Assembly: GCA_963921195.1 (NCBI GenBank)
Contig: OY992536.1
Coordinates: 229,994,023-230,058,022 of the forward strand
Direction of reading: 5' to 3'
Length of the DNA: 64,000 nucleotides
Source of the DNA: Pegoplata infirma
Lineage: Eukaryota; Arthropoda; Insecta; Diptera; Anthomyiidae
Shown one piece after another: positions 1 to 10,924 of this stretch; the stretch's first letter is position 1, and the number at the start of each line of letters is the position of its first letter. The notes under the pieces were generated by a model. It was not told the origin of the DNA, did not search any database, and saw only the letters and a list, made by a program, of their open reading frames with translations. Both the position numbers and the translations under genes were made by a program.

Positions 1-580
1 TGAGCTTGCAAGACTAGGAACTGCCTTACAGGTTCCAACAGAATTGGAATGTGTTGGTATGCCTCTAGAAACTTGCAAGCAAACCCTTCGGCTTTGTTCC
101 GCGACGGAGACTAATCAAAGATGGGCAAATGGATGGACGTGTAAGACAACACGACATATTTGAACTTCTCTTAATCAGAGGCGCACAAGCGAGCTGATAT
201 CGCTTCCAAGAGTAGAAATTTCGAAGGTGGTTGCTATATTTACCGGACACTCTCTTATAGGGAAGCACGCAAAGCCGTCGAATGACTTTTGCCGGAGTTG
301 TATGGATGAAGACGAGTTGGAAACTATCGAACTCTTTATCTGCCATTGCCCGGCATTTTCCGGTCAGAGACTTGCTTCACTCGGATCTAGGGAGCTGCAC
401 GATCTTTCTGATTTGTCGGATGTCAAAGTCCAATATCTAAGGAGTTGCATAAGAAGCTCAAATCGGTTTAACGACAGGGACTAGTAGGGAAATCTATTAC
501 AGTTCCGTGGTATCACAATGGACCTCAGAGTCTAGGTGTGTTGACGTAAAACGTCAGCAGCTACTTAACTCACCTATTGA
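1..580 (+). mobile_element. Non-LTR retrotransposon 3' end, R family
   Basis: This is the 5'-truncated end of an I/LOA-like non-LTR retrotransposon. The first bases code for the last part of RNase H (ELARLGTALQVPTELECVG in frame 1) and then a C-terminal tail. The open stretch at 227-484 carries that tail: a TGHSLIGKH block followed by a CRSC...CHCPAF cysteine/histidine motif. An in-frame stop near position 160 and an indel separate the two parts. The 3' UTR (GGACCTCAGAGTC, then GTCAGCAGC) is shared with the copies near 9.9, 33.4, 42.0 and 48.0 kb. A dead copy; the left end lies outside the window. Confidence 0.8.
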
Positions 581-613
581 GTGCTGCAGGGTCTGTGCTG
601 ATTATTCAGCACT

Positions 614-928
614 TTGGAAATGGAAAAATGTTGTTATATATGTACTTTTGTGATATTATTATCATCACTGTTGTGTATTGTATATCGAAATAAGGATAAT
701 GAATCACGAGAGATTCAGTATGTTTTTGTTGGAGATGAAAAATTTTGTTATATCTGTACTTTTGTGATAGTCTTATCATCACTGTTGTGTATTGTATATC
801 GAAATAAGGATAATGAATCACGAGAGTTTGCTTTTGTAGAGTGCTTGAAACAACAAGTGTTTCAATGTGGATTGACTTTTGCTGTTGTTACTGGTTTTTG
901 GTATATCGTTCGTGTTTTTGGAACATAA
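614..928 (+). repeat. 114-bp tandem duplication holding an open frame
   Basis: About 95 bp beginning near 621 recurs 114 bp downstream (for example TATATCGAAATAAGG at 681 and 795). Because 114 is a multiple of three the duplication stays in frame and gives a 104-residue open frame. Its two halves both read CYICTFVI.LSSLLCIVYRNK, a hydrophobic segment. No family is recognised, and the open frame is most simply an accident of the duplication. There is no coding context on either side. Confidence 0.75.
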
Positions 929-1716
929 CAGTAAAAATGTTGACTTTATACGATACGAGTACTTAAAGCGCAGGTTTCACCTACATGCATAAGACGAACA
1001 CACATAATGTATGTATGAAATTAATACAATATCAAAATTCTTTGGTTTTTTTTTTTAATGGCAAACGAATGAGAAAGCTTAAGGAACTTGTTTTTGTTTT
1101 GTCGGTTAAATAAATTATTGAGATTTTACCTGGCTGGATTTCTATCTACTACGGATTACATACATTTGAGTAAAATGAAACTTGCGTAAGTTTCTTGTTT
1201 TCTTTTTTTCACGTTATTTTTTTGCGACATTTTGCTGACGTTGTTGTTTGATGATGTTGATGATTGTGATGTTTGTATTTTTTTTTCTTTTTATTTAATT
1301 TATTTTTTTTTTTTTTAAAAAGCAAATAAAACGCGCCTATAACTGTTATACATTAGGTAAGGTTAGGATTTGTTTTGCCGTAATTGTTGTTGTTTGACGC
1401 TCTGCTTTGCTTCTTTAAGCACAGCAGGTGTTCTATGTTTTTTTTTCTCTTCATGGAATTTATGCTTAGCTGTTGTTTGAAGAGAAATCACTGTTATAAT
1501 CTAATCTAAATTTAAAAAATCTAAATTTCAGTTTCGATGTGTGTGTTCGTTTCATAAAAAAATGTTTAAACAAAAATTTAGATGCTGATAGGAACTTTTG
1601 CGATAGTTAAAGATAATTCTAACAATTTTGTGTTCAAAAGTGTTGGCCAAACGTTTTTCTCGAGGAATGGGCAAGAAGAGTACGGTTGGGAATTTAGCCC
1701 TAATATTCTTTGCTGG
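929..1716. other. AT-rich stretch, no gene seen
   Basis: Long T and A runs (1046-1060, 1280-1320) and no reading frame resembling a protein family. I see no TIR or element boundary. TAGGTAAGG and similar strings near 1354 are not enough to call a splice site. Confidence 0.5.
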
Positions 1717-2073
1717 ATTATTGTTTCTGTAAAGACAGTCGAGCTCAGGCTCTAATTATAATTATGTATTATAATTTTTTCGATTTGTTATATATGGTTT
1801 TTGAATTGAGAAAAGTGTGAAAGAAAAATTTAATTTTTCTAAAAATTTAAGACATCCTGGTTTGTTTCTTACTAGTTTCATATTATCCAGTTATAATAAT
1901 CTTCAGAAAAACTTTTAATGTCAAATTTATTTAGTTAATAGTCAATAGAACTCTATATGTGAAAATTATTTACAGATCGCAGCCGCTGAGGATTGAACCC
2001 ATCATCATCTGTAATACTTTGCTATTAACTGCTTGTAACGTACAATCACTCTAGACCGATACGCCACGAAGGC
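1717..2073 (-). mobile_element. tRNA-derived SINE-like repeat, copy 1
   Basis: Read on the minus strand the unit begins near 2073 with a tRNA-like head. An A-box-like TGGCGTATCGG lies at 2056-2066 and a good B box, GGGTTCAATCC, at 1990-2000, the normal internal promoter of RNA polymerase III. A body of about 270 bp follows, down to 1717. The body recurs at 2358-2630 (same strand) and at 44591-44795 (plus strand), so this is a dispersed family. No clean target duplication was found. The head does not fold as a complete tRNA, so it is not a functional tRNA gene. Confidence 0.6.
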
Positions 2074-2357
2074 TGTTAAGCAAGTATCAACTAAATCTGA
2101 TTTTTTCAACTCTAGTGGTGTTGTTGCTGTAGTTTTTTTCTTACAGAAGTGTTGTTATTGCTATTTAATGTAAATAGATTTTTATTTTTAGTAATCATTA
2201 TTCTTCTTCCTCTCCTTCATCAATTCTGATCTAAGTACTTATTTTTGCAAACGTTGCCAGACATGGTCTATAATTTTAGACACAAATGTTAGGTGCTGCC
2301 AATTTTCCAAAGATACTGATATTGCCACTTAGGGCGACTTATAGTCGTTATTTTTAA

Positions 2358-2630
2358 ATTATTGTTTCTGTAAAGACAGTCGAGCTCAGGCTCTAATTAT
2401 AATTATGTATTATAATTTTTTCGATTTGTTATATATGGTTTTTGAATTGAGAAAAGTGTGAAAGAAAAATTTAATTTTTCTAAAAATTTAAGACATCCTG
2501 GTTTGTTTCTTACTAGTTTCATATTATCCAGTTATAATAATCTTCAGAAAAACTTTTAATGTCAAATTTATTTAGTTAATAGTCAATAGAACTCTATATG
2601 TGAAAATTATTTACAGATCGCAGCCGCTGA
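2358..2630 (-). mobile_element. SINE-like repeat, headless copy 2
   Basis: As read by eye, 273 bp match 1717-1989 at an offset of 641 bp with no difference noticed. The copy stops immediately before the B box of copy 1, so it lacks the tRNA-like head. This fits 5' truncation, but the identity of two close same-strand copies also fits a local duplication or gene conversion. Confidence 0.65.
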
Positions 2631-2939
2631 TTTTAAATTTTGTTTAGCAAATTTATTAATACTTTAAAACTAAAAGCGAAACCTATTGAAATTCGAAAAC
2701 CCAAACCCGCGTCTTTTATAAATTTCGGTCATTTTAAAAGCCCCTGCTCGGGCGTCATTTGTTAAAAAATTTTGTTTATTAAATTTGTTATAATTTCTAT
2801 GTTTATGTGGAGGAATTTTCTTTATATTTTGAAACTGATCGGTTTTATAATTTCGGAAAACTTAGAGCGGGACTTTTGAATCCGCTGGTTGTTCTGGAAT
2901 GGAAAGCTCCAAGTCTTTCAAAATCACAAATATGTTCAT

Positions 2940-4264
2940 TAAAGGTGTCCTAACGACTAAGGTAATTTTTCAAAATCACTTTTTAATACGTGGTAGGGTC
3001 CTAAATTGTAGTTTTGTATCTAAAAATGAGTGAGCCAAAATTTGGAGACAATCGGATAAAAATAACTCGTGCCGAAAATGGATTGAAGTTTTGGGACACT
3101 CTTATCTGATGAAAAAACACGTTTTTTCTAGTTTTTTGAAAAATATTGGTATATGCTATTTTTTGTTAATTTTTTTGTTAAGTAATATGAAAATGGTAAT
3201 AAATTACCTTTCCAAAATACTTAAAGAAATTCAAATCGGATGAAAAATAGGCAGTTTAGGCATACATGCCCCAGACCATTGCATGGTTTTTAAAGCCAAA
3301 ATTTGAAAATTTTCAAAATTTTTAGGCAAAAAAATAAAAAAAATTAAATTTTACTTTATAATTATATTAAATACATGTTATAGATAAAAACTAACAGATA
3401 TGGTAGTCTTACTTTTTTTTCATTTGGCGTGGGTAGTGATATAATTTCCGCGGATTCCAAAGAAAATGAGTTTATCTAAAATAATTTAGCAAATATGGGA
3501 AACAATTTTCTGTATTGTATTACACGAAGTGAAATACATAAACTCTGTAAATTTTTTGAGAATTCGGGCATCTTTAACCCCTTTTCGTCGAGGTGAAATG
3601 ACAAATTTGAGACGTTATACATTTCTATAATACAAAATATCTGCATATATCCGATTTCTCAAAAGTTACAGAATTTACGTTTTACACTTCGATCCGCACA
3701 ATAGAGCACAAATTTTCAAAAATTTGCTTAATTATTGTAGAAAAACGCATTTTATTTGGAATCCGCGGAAATTTTATCACTACCCGCGCCAAATAAAAAA
3801 AAAACTTGACTACCATATCTGCTATTTTTAATCTTAAACATGTTTTCAATTTGATCATAAAGTAAAATTAAGTTTTTACTATTTTTTTGCCTAAAAATTT
3901 TGAAAATTTTGAAATTCTGGCTCTAAAAACCATACAATGGTCTGGGGCATGTATGCGTAAAATGCTTATTTTTCATCCGATTTTAATTTAATTAGTCGTT
4001 TTGAAAAGGTAATTTAGTTCCATTTTCATATTATTTCACAAAAAATTTAACAAAAAATAACAAATACCAATGTTTTTCCAAAAACTAGAAAAAACGAGTT
4101 TTTCGTTCTTATAAGAATGTCCTAAAACTTCAATCCATTTTCGGCACGAGTTATTTTTAGCCGATTGCCCCCAAATTTTGGCTCACTCATTTTTAGATAC
4201 TAAATAACAATATAGGGCCCTACCAGGTATAAAAAGGTGATTTTCGTTTTTAAGGACACCTCTA
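2940..4264. mobile_element. 1.3-kb foldback element, hAT-like
   Basis: Two arms of about 630 bp are inverted copies of each other around a short centre near 3569-3650. Matching landmarks are CCGCGGATTCC (near 3450) against its complement (near 3760), and the inverted CATGCCCCAGACCA blocks. Terminal repeats are TAAAGGTGTCC on the left and TAGAGGTGTCC as read from the right. The 8-bp sequence ATGTTCAT lies directly outside both ends (2932-2939 and 4265-4272). An 8-bp duplication with a TAG-type end suits the hAT superfamily. There is no transposase, so it is non-autonomous. Confidence 0.8.
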
Positions 4265-4272
4265 ATGTTCAT

Positions 4273-6290
4273 ATGGCTTAAATTTCATTTAGTTTTATAT
4301 CGTTTTAGTTGAGTTTCCTACATATTCTTTAGAAAATTTTTCATGTTAAAAATTTTGGTAAATTTCTTATAAAAACAAATTTCTTAGAAAGTTGCTCTGC
4401 TGATTCGGATAGACATTTAATTATGAGTGTTTGCCAAAAAGTCTTCAAAAGTCAACAGTTGTATGTTAGATGTATGTATGTAATACTTTGGTATGAGTTT
4501 AACTTTTAACTAAAACTACCACTAATCTTTAGATAAAGGTAAAGTCATCTCATCATCCACATCAAACTCATCATCTGTTTAGATATTACTTTAACATCAT
4601 ACGTATATCTTTGATTGTTGATTTTTCTGTGCAATAACCCAACAAACATAGCAATGCGAAATCGGTTACTCTAAACCATCATATTGCGGAAGTTTTAGCA
4701 GTCGAGAGAAATTTTTGGAAATCATTTTTATAAAAATTATATCACATAAACATAATAAGCAAAAAATTTTTAGAAATTTTAAAAAATCTTATTCTATCCT
4801 TAACTTATGCTACGAAATTTTGTTTATGTTTCTACGAGATTAAAAAAAAATCCTTTGTTTTCATATTATTTGGATTTATTTAATTGCTATTTTAGTTTTA
4901 GTTAAACTTATTAGATGTCGCTAGTCAATATGCTGCTTTGTACCATAAATTTTTAAATTTTTCGCCTTAAGGTATGCTACAAAATTTAAATATTACTTAA
5001 TCTATAGTTAAGTTTAAGATAAACTTGTCAGACTGTGTTAATGTGTCTACAAATCATATGTTTTTGTCATTGTTCTCCTTAAGATATGCTACAAAAAAAT
5101 GTTCATAACAACCTAAGTGATTGGTAGATGGCTATTAAAAATATGTTATGGATTTAATAAATTCACTTTTTGATTTACAATGTCAAACAATAATTTTACA
5201 TATAAATCATAAAATTATTAGGCTTAAAAGCCCTTTAACTTGATGTTACGTTTTTATTTTAAAAATAGTTTCCTAAATGTTTGCTAGGTTATGTTAGTGT
5301 TTTTTTAGGTATTGTACAACTATTATAAGATTTTTCTATGTCTAACTGTGTGTGTGTGTGTGTGCATGTGTTTTTGATGTGATGTTGTGTTAAGAAAGTG
5401 TGAGTGATTGTATGTCTGTATGTTGACTTAAGAAAATCCTTAGATTTCAATGTGTGTCGTTTTCAGTTTTTACCACATTTATAACATTTTTGCCGTACCA
5501 ATGATAATGGTTTTCTTTTACTTGTATTTTTTTTTTTATTTTTTTGTTTTCCTCTCATATTTATACTTTTCCTTTTTATCATGTTGTTATTATTGTTGTA
5601 TTGTTGTGGCCATGTTTTGGAAGATATATTGTTGTCATCATCTACCTTATACATATGGCTGGCAATATGATTGTCATTTCCTAGTTTTCTTTTTTATACT
5701 TTTATATTCACATTATCTATTTTTTTTGTCATTGTGTAGGTGGCAAAAGGTAAACAACATCTGTTTTTTTTTTTAGTTTTATTATTTGAAAAATCTTTTA
5801 ACAAAAACTTAGGAAAACTACTACAAAACTAAAGCATGCTTTTAGGTAAATTAAAATATAGATTTTTTTGTTAAGGGAGAAAATTTTTGTGTGAATTCTT
5901 TAGCTGATTTTGGTAGTTTTAATTACAAAATGTTTATAATATTTATAATTCTTTTGGAAATTGTAAGAAAGTTTGAAATACTACTAGTTAATAATTTATT
6001 AATAAATGTGTGCTCCTAAAAGTATGCTATGAAAAAAAATTTACCTATCACAAAACTTGTTCTATGATCTAGTGGTTACAAAACTTGTTCTATGATCTAG
6101 TGGTCACTATGTATTCATTGAACGTTTTAAATTTACAGGATCGCCAATTTTTAAAACTTTCTTGAAAGGAATTTGACTTGCTGGCTGATTTCAAAGAAAA
6201 ATAATCCCATTTTCTATAAACTATATATTGTTTATATTCATTTCAAAAACCTTTTAAAACCTGGATTCAAATTCGAAACTTTACCAACTA
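4273..6290. other. AT-rich stretch with short repeats, no gene
   Basis: No coding region is recognised. It holds a (TG)n tract at about 5347-5364, T-rich DNA at 5510-5780 that leaves a meaningless open frame, a 28-bp tandem duplication at 6052-6107, and a recurring CCTTAAN2TATGCTAC motif at 4798, 4965 and 5077, with a weaker match at 6015. Confidence 0.5.
6052..6107. repeat. 28-bp tandem duplication
   Basis: The unit starting AAAACTTGTTCTATGATC occurs at 6052-6079 and again at 6080-6107 with a single T/C difference (GGTTAC against GGTCAC). Probably a replication-slippage duplication. Confidence 0.85.
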
Positions 6291-6324
6291 TAATAAATCG
6301 AGGGAGTTGTAAAAATGTGGCATT

Positions 6325-6465
6325 TCGGTTTGTAGAGCCTCCATAAGCTTGTACACAGAAGTCTCGAAACTACACGAATAAGTGAGATTGGGGTCTATTT
6401 CGGGGACCTTGGAACCTTTCATTACAGGCAGAGATTCTGGCAATAAATTTTGGATATGCTCTTGA
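6325..6465 (+). mobile_element. Short R-family RNase H fragment
   Basis: AGCCTCCATAAGCTTGTACAC and CAGGCAGAGATTCTGGCAAT align with the start of the RNase H region of the copy at 8950-9100 (the first catalytic Asp block and the YQAEMLA block). The sequence is heavily diverged. Only about 140 bp are recognisable. Confidence 0.55.
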
Positions 6466-6679
6466 AAGGAAGATATCCCATAGCTTTCACTTCGAATGTT
6501 CTGCAATGCATGTATGATGAGGACGGATCAATAATTCCGTGACCTTTCCAACTTCTTTCGTAGTAATATGAAATACAACACTACTCTCATCAAGTACCAG
6601 CTGTTAATAGACTACTGTCAAATTTTGAGCAATACTTTAACAGCTGTTCAAAACATACAACCTCGTGGGTTTTTTTAAA

Positions 6680-6995
6680 AATGGAAAAAGTGAATTTCGT
6701 GTGCTCATTGAATATTAAACATGGAAAAGCTTGATAAATACTATGACGACTCTGCACTATCGATTTCAATGGTAAAATAGTGGTTTACTGACTCTCGTTG
6801 TGGCCGCACAAGTGCAAACGACGCTGAACGTTCTGGACGGTGAAAAAAATCCACGATATGGTGTTGACCGGTCGAAGAGTAAAAGTGCGTGAGATTGCTG
6901 ATGCCATAGGCATTTCATATAGCAGTGTGGTTTCGATTTTAAATAATCAGTTGGAATTAAAAAAGCTGTCTGCGTTTGCTCTCAATTTACCATAA
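6680..6995 (+). pseudogene. Mariner transposase, N-terminal part, broken
   Basis: From the ATG near 6682 the translation gives MEKVNF, then LDKYY..SALS, WFTDSRCGRTSANDAERSGR, and a clear mariner helix-turn-helix: MVLTDRRVKVREIADAIGIS at about 6868-6927, then YSSVVSILNN. Frameshifts and stops occur near 6730, 6775 and 6840. Coding stops at 6995, where a foldback is inserted, and resumes at 9904. The family moves by cut and paste with a DD34D catalytic domain. This copy is inactive. No mariner terminal repeat was found to its left. Confidence 0.8.
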
Positions 6996-8845
6996 GAGTT
7001 AAAACACCTCAATTCAACCGAAAAAAGTAGCATATTTAACCTCACCCCTTTCGAATTTGATGAAACTTTAAATATAGTTGGGCCCTTACAAAAAAATCAT
7101 AGTGCCAAAATTTTGGACTTCTGGTAGTTTTCCTTCCCGAGATATGGGATCTTGAAAATTGGCAAAATCGTATATATTTGACAAAAGTGTTCTGAGATAA
7201 ATAAAGATAACTCGAAAAGTAATAACAATACAGGTCTCAGCCAGGTTGCAAATAATAAGTAATTAGCATGGTTGGTTACCGTTACCCTTATTATACCGTT
7301 ACCGATTCAAAACCCTTTCAAATCGAATACCGTTACCGTTACCGATACCGCTAAAAATATTTTTAGAATACCGTTACCCTTACCGTTACCGTTATAATTA
7401 TTAGAAGTTACCGGTATTGTACCGGTATTCAAAATTTTACCTGTTTTAAGGGATTTTAACGAACAAAAAAATAAAATCAAATTGCTAACATAATTTTAAA
7501 TTTATAATTTGCAAATTATCATAAAATAAATGACAAAAATAATAATCATATCAAATCTATACTGGTTTTTGGGTCTATAAAATATTTTTAGCTTTCAGTT
7601 CTATCTTTTTTCAAATTTTTAACTAAATTAATAATACCGGTACGTACCGGTTTGGTTGGTTCGGTACCGGTACATACCGTTACCGAAACGATTTGAAAAC
7701 ACTTACCGTTACCTTTACCGAAATAAATAAAAATTAGATACCGTTACCGTTACCCTTACCGTTATTCGTTTCGGTAACCAACCTTGGTAATTAGACAGTC
7801 TTTAAAATGGTGTTCCCCAAGATTTTTTTTGAAAAAGGTCAAAGGTCATTGGTTTTAGCCTTAATTTTTGGAGAGCTATATCTCAAAAAACGATATTTTT
7901 AAAATTATGGAAAAAATATATGTTGTTAAGAATCACCTATACTACTAAAGTTTAAATTTTCAGGATGGAGTCTTCATTGGAACTTTTTACATTAATAGAA
8001 ACATTGTAACAGGAAAGAAATAGCGGTGTAATTTCCCTTGAAAAAAAAAAAAAAAATTTTCTCTTTGAAATTCTGGTACCAAGATTCGATTTTCTGAATG
8101 TTTTTGACGTGCTGAGTCCAAATATGGCCTTTGAACTGGCCTATCGCTATTAGTTTTCGAGATATCTGCACATAAATGTGTGAAAATTGCTAAAACGCAT
8201 TTAGGTGCATATATCTTGGAAAGTAATAGCGATAGGCCAGTTCAAAGATCATATTTGGACTTAGCACGTCAAAAAGATTCAGAAAAATGAATTTTGGTAC
8301 CAGAATTTCAAAGAGAAAAAAAATATATTTTTTTTTTCCATGGGAAATTACACCGCTTTTTCTTTCCTGTCACAATGTTTATATTAATATAAAATGTTCC
8401 AAAGAAGACTCCATCCTGAAAATTTAAACTTAAGTAGTATAGGTGATTCTTAACAACATATATTTTTTCCAAAATTTTAAAAATATCGTTTTTTGAGACA
8501 TAGCTCTCTAAAAATTAAGGTTAAAACCAATGAACTTTGACCTTTTTCAAAAAAAATCTTGGGGAATGTCATTGTAAAGGCTGTCTCATTACCTATTATT
8601 TGCAACCTGACTGAGACCTGTATTGTTATTATTCTTCAAGTTATCTTTATTTATCTCAAAACACTTTTGTCAAATATATACAATTTTGTTAATTATCAAG
8701 ACCGAATATCTCGAATACTGGAATGACCAGAAGCCTGAAAAATTGGCAAAATCTCTTTTTTATTAAAGTAAACCCCAGTACTTAATTTCATTAAATTTGG
8801 AGGGGGTGCGGTCAACTCCTCGGTTGAATTGAGGTGTTTTAGCTC
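6996..8845. mobile_element. Foldback element inserted in mariner
   Basis: Ends are GAGTTAAAACACCTC on the left and GAGCTAAAACACCTC read from the right. The arms pair throughout: CTCAATTCAACCG, the GGTACC-containing blocks near 8073 and 8299, and TATCGCTATTAGTTTTCG against GGAAAGTAATAGCGATAGG, with the centre near 8185. ATAA lies on both sides (6992-6995 and 8846-8849), and removing the element with one ATAA rejoins the mariner sequence. The left arm has its own younger insertion at 7267-7786. No coding capacity. A transcript would form a long double-stranded hairpin. Confidence 0.8.
7267..7786. mobile_element. hAT-type MITE with ACCGTT repeats
   Basis: A 520-bp element with inverted ends CATGGTTGGTTACCG and CAAGGTTGGTTACCG (read from the right), flanked by the 8-bp duplication GTAATTAG (7259-7266 and 7787-7794). 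The interior is dominated by degenerate ACCGTT and CCGGTA units. The intact right arm of the surrounding foldback (near 8590-8600) still shows the site without the insertion, which supports both boundaries. Eight-bp duplications and CAAGG ends suit hAT. Confidence 0.85.
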
Positions 8846-8855
8846 ATAAACGTAA

Positions 8856-9903
8856 ATCACAAATGTGGACTGTGCTCCATCTATGAGCCTGTTTAAGCGC
8901 CACTTTACAACTATGATACCATCCAGGTCTTGGATGTGGGGAATTTCGGGAAATGGAGCCTCCATAAATTTTTACACGGATGGATCGAGGTTGCAAGAAC
9001 AAGCACATTGTAGTCTATTCGGAGCTGCTTGGGTTGATCCTGGCTCAAAGGTTTCCGGATCATTGCAGTGTTTACCAGGCAGAGATGCTGGCAATAAAGG
9101 AAGAGGCTGACTGGTTTAACTGCAATGTATTGTCTACAACTGCAGTCAACATCTACTTTGACAGTCAAGCCGCGGTCAAGTCCCTGGTGTTAATGTTTCT
9201 GCAAACAAGATCTGCCCTTAACTGCCGCACGTCTTTAAATGAGATGCCCAAGCAGTTTAACATACGACTCATATGGGTTCCAGGGCATAGAGACATTTCA
9301 GAGAATTGCAAAGCCGATGAGCTTGCAAGACTTGGAACTGCCTTACAGATTCCAACAGAATTGAAATGTGTTGGTATGCCTCTAGAAACTTGCAAGCAAA
9401 ACCTTTGGCTTTGTTCCGCGACGGAGACTAATCAAAGATGGGCAAATGGATGGACGTGTAAGACAACACGACTTATTTGGCCTTCTCTTAATCAGAAGCG
9501 CACAAGTGAGCGGATATCGCCTCCAAGAGGAGAGATTTCGAAGGTGGTTGCTATAATTACCGGACACTGTCTTATAGAGAAGCACTCAGAGCGATTAAAT
9601 GTGCCGTCGAATGACTTTGCCGGAGTTGCATGGACGAAGAGGAGTTGGAAACTATCAAACCCTTCATCTGCTATTGCCCGGCCAGATACTTGCTTCACTG
9701 GAATCTAGGGAGTTGCACGATCTTTCTGATTTATCGGATGTCAAAATTCAATATCTAAGGAGTTTCATAGGAACCTGAAATTGGTTTAATGACTGGGACT
9801 AATAGGGAAACCTATTAAAGTCCAGTGGTATCACAATGGACCTCAGAGTCTACATGTGTTGAAGTAAAACGTCAGCAGCCACTTAAGACCTAACCTACCT
9901 AAA
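8856..9903 (+). mobile_element. R-family retrotransposon, 5'-truncated RNase H copy
   Basis: The best copy of the R family here. RNase H motifs in order: FYTDGSRLQEQ (first Asp, about 8968), YQAEMLA (Glu, about 9073), YFDSQAA (Asp, about 9158) and GHRDISENCKADELAR (His and last Asp, about 9283). All four catalytic acids remain, but a frameshift near 9000 separates the first motif from the rest and a second near 9620 breaks the cysteine tail. The UTR ends in CCTAACCTACCTAAA. CATAAACGTAA lies on both sides (8845-8855 and 9904-9914), the mark of target-primed reverse transcription. Confidence 0.85.
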
Positions 9904-10260
9904 CATAAACGTAATCGTGTGACAACTTCAAAGGATTGTTTAGAGTTGTTGAACCGCAATTTGAATGAGTTTTTACGACGTTTTGTAACTGTGGATGAAA
10001 CATGGATCCATTACAACACTTCGAAGACCAAGAAGCAGTCTAAGCAATGAGTTTCTGCAGGTCAACCGGCTCAGAAGAAGGCCAAGGTAAGTTTGTTGGC
10101 CAATAAGTTTATGGCAACTATGGGATGCACGCGGAATAATCCACATCGATTACCTTTAAAAGGGTGAAACAATAAACGGCGAATATTGTGCCAACGTATT
10201 GGACCGATTTTACGATGATTAAAAAAACGACATCATATGGCCAAGAAAAAAGTTATTGCA
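9904..10260 (+). pseudogene. Mariner transposase, central part, broken
   Basis: Continues the gene interrupted at 6995. It reads HKRNRVTTSKDCLELLN, then FLRRFVTVDETWIHYNT, whose VDETWIH block holds the first catalytic Asp, then AGQPAQKKAKV and KFMATMGC. The second catalytic block is damaged: in place of the usual DYL segment the frame is shifted near 10150 and stops follow. Similarity fades near 10260 (WPRKKL). The C-terminal third and the right terminal repeat are absent. Confidence 0.8.
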
Positions 10261-10394
10261 TACTTTTCAGTTCTGATAAACATATATAAATTGCAAAAGA
10301 ATCGGAGCGTAAGCTATGGGATACCTTCCTTGTTAGTTGCGAGTTTTGTTGACATTCGTGATGTGTACGTGTAAATAGCCAATTATGTTCGGTT

Positions 10395-10795
10395 TCAGAG
10401 TGCTATGGGTGCCGATCACTGATCTAGAGCAATCACTTTGCTTTCACCAAATTGGTGAATAGAGTGAGTTCAACGATCTGAAAGAAACTCTAACATATCT
10501 TCCGTAGAACGACTTCTACGAAAGCCATACTGTCGATTTACACGGTGATGATTTGCCATGAGAGCGTAAAACAAATTGCTATTGGGTGTTACTTTTTAGG
10601 GTTTGGCTGGACGTTGGCTACCTTCCAGAAAGAGGGAGAAGCTAAAAAATGTTGCCAAAAGACGAAAAACGTACATTGCTTTGGAACCAATGTTGTTATG
10701 CCATCCGGCTCTGGGGGCTTTTCTATGTTGAGATCTTCAAGGTCCAGAAGTATCACAGCGATCTTAAATTCTATGTGTGTCAAAAACCATTAAAT
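10395..10795 (-). pseudogene. CR1-like reverse transcriptase fragment
   Basis: On the minus strand the DNA codes for KPPEPDGITTLVPKQC, then FWKVANVQPNPKK, then RQYGFRRSRSTEDMLEFLS and HQFGESKVIALD. These are the N-terminal fingers of a CR1-like reverse transcriptase and match the blocks in the copies at 26.4 and 35.3 kb. Segments between the blocks are deleted and stops are present. The YADD active-site region is not included. Confidence 0.7.
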
Positions 10796-10924
10796 AATTT
10801 ATTATTTTACAATTCTAAGTTCTACAAGCAGTGGCGGACAATTCAGCGGGTAAGAGGTGCTTTTGCCAATAATACAGTCTGCATGGCAGAGCAATATTAT
10901 CACAGAATGTTATAAGGCTGGTGT

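Noticed and set aside
1980..2075. Functional tRNA gene on the minus strand
   Set aside because: A and B boxes are good but the acceptor and T arms do not pair; the segment is continuous with a dispersed repeat body.
5450..5776. 108-codon open frame rich in Phe, Tyr and Leu
   Set aside because: It is produced by T-rich DNA; no domain, signal or conserved motif is visible.
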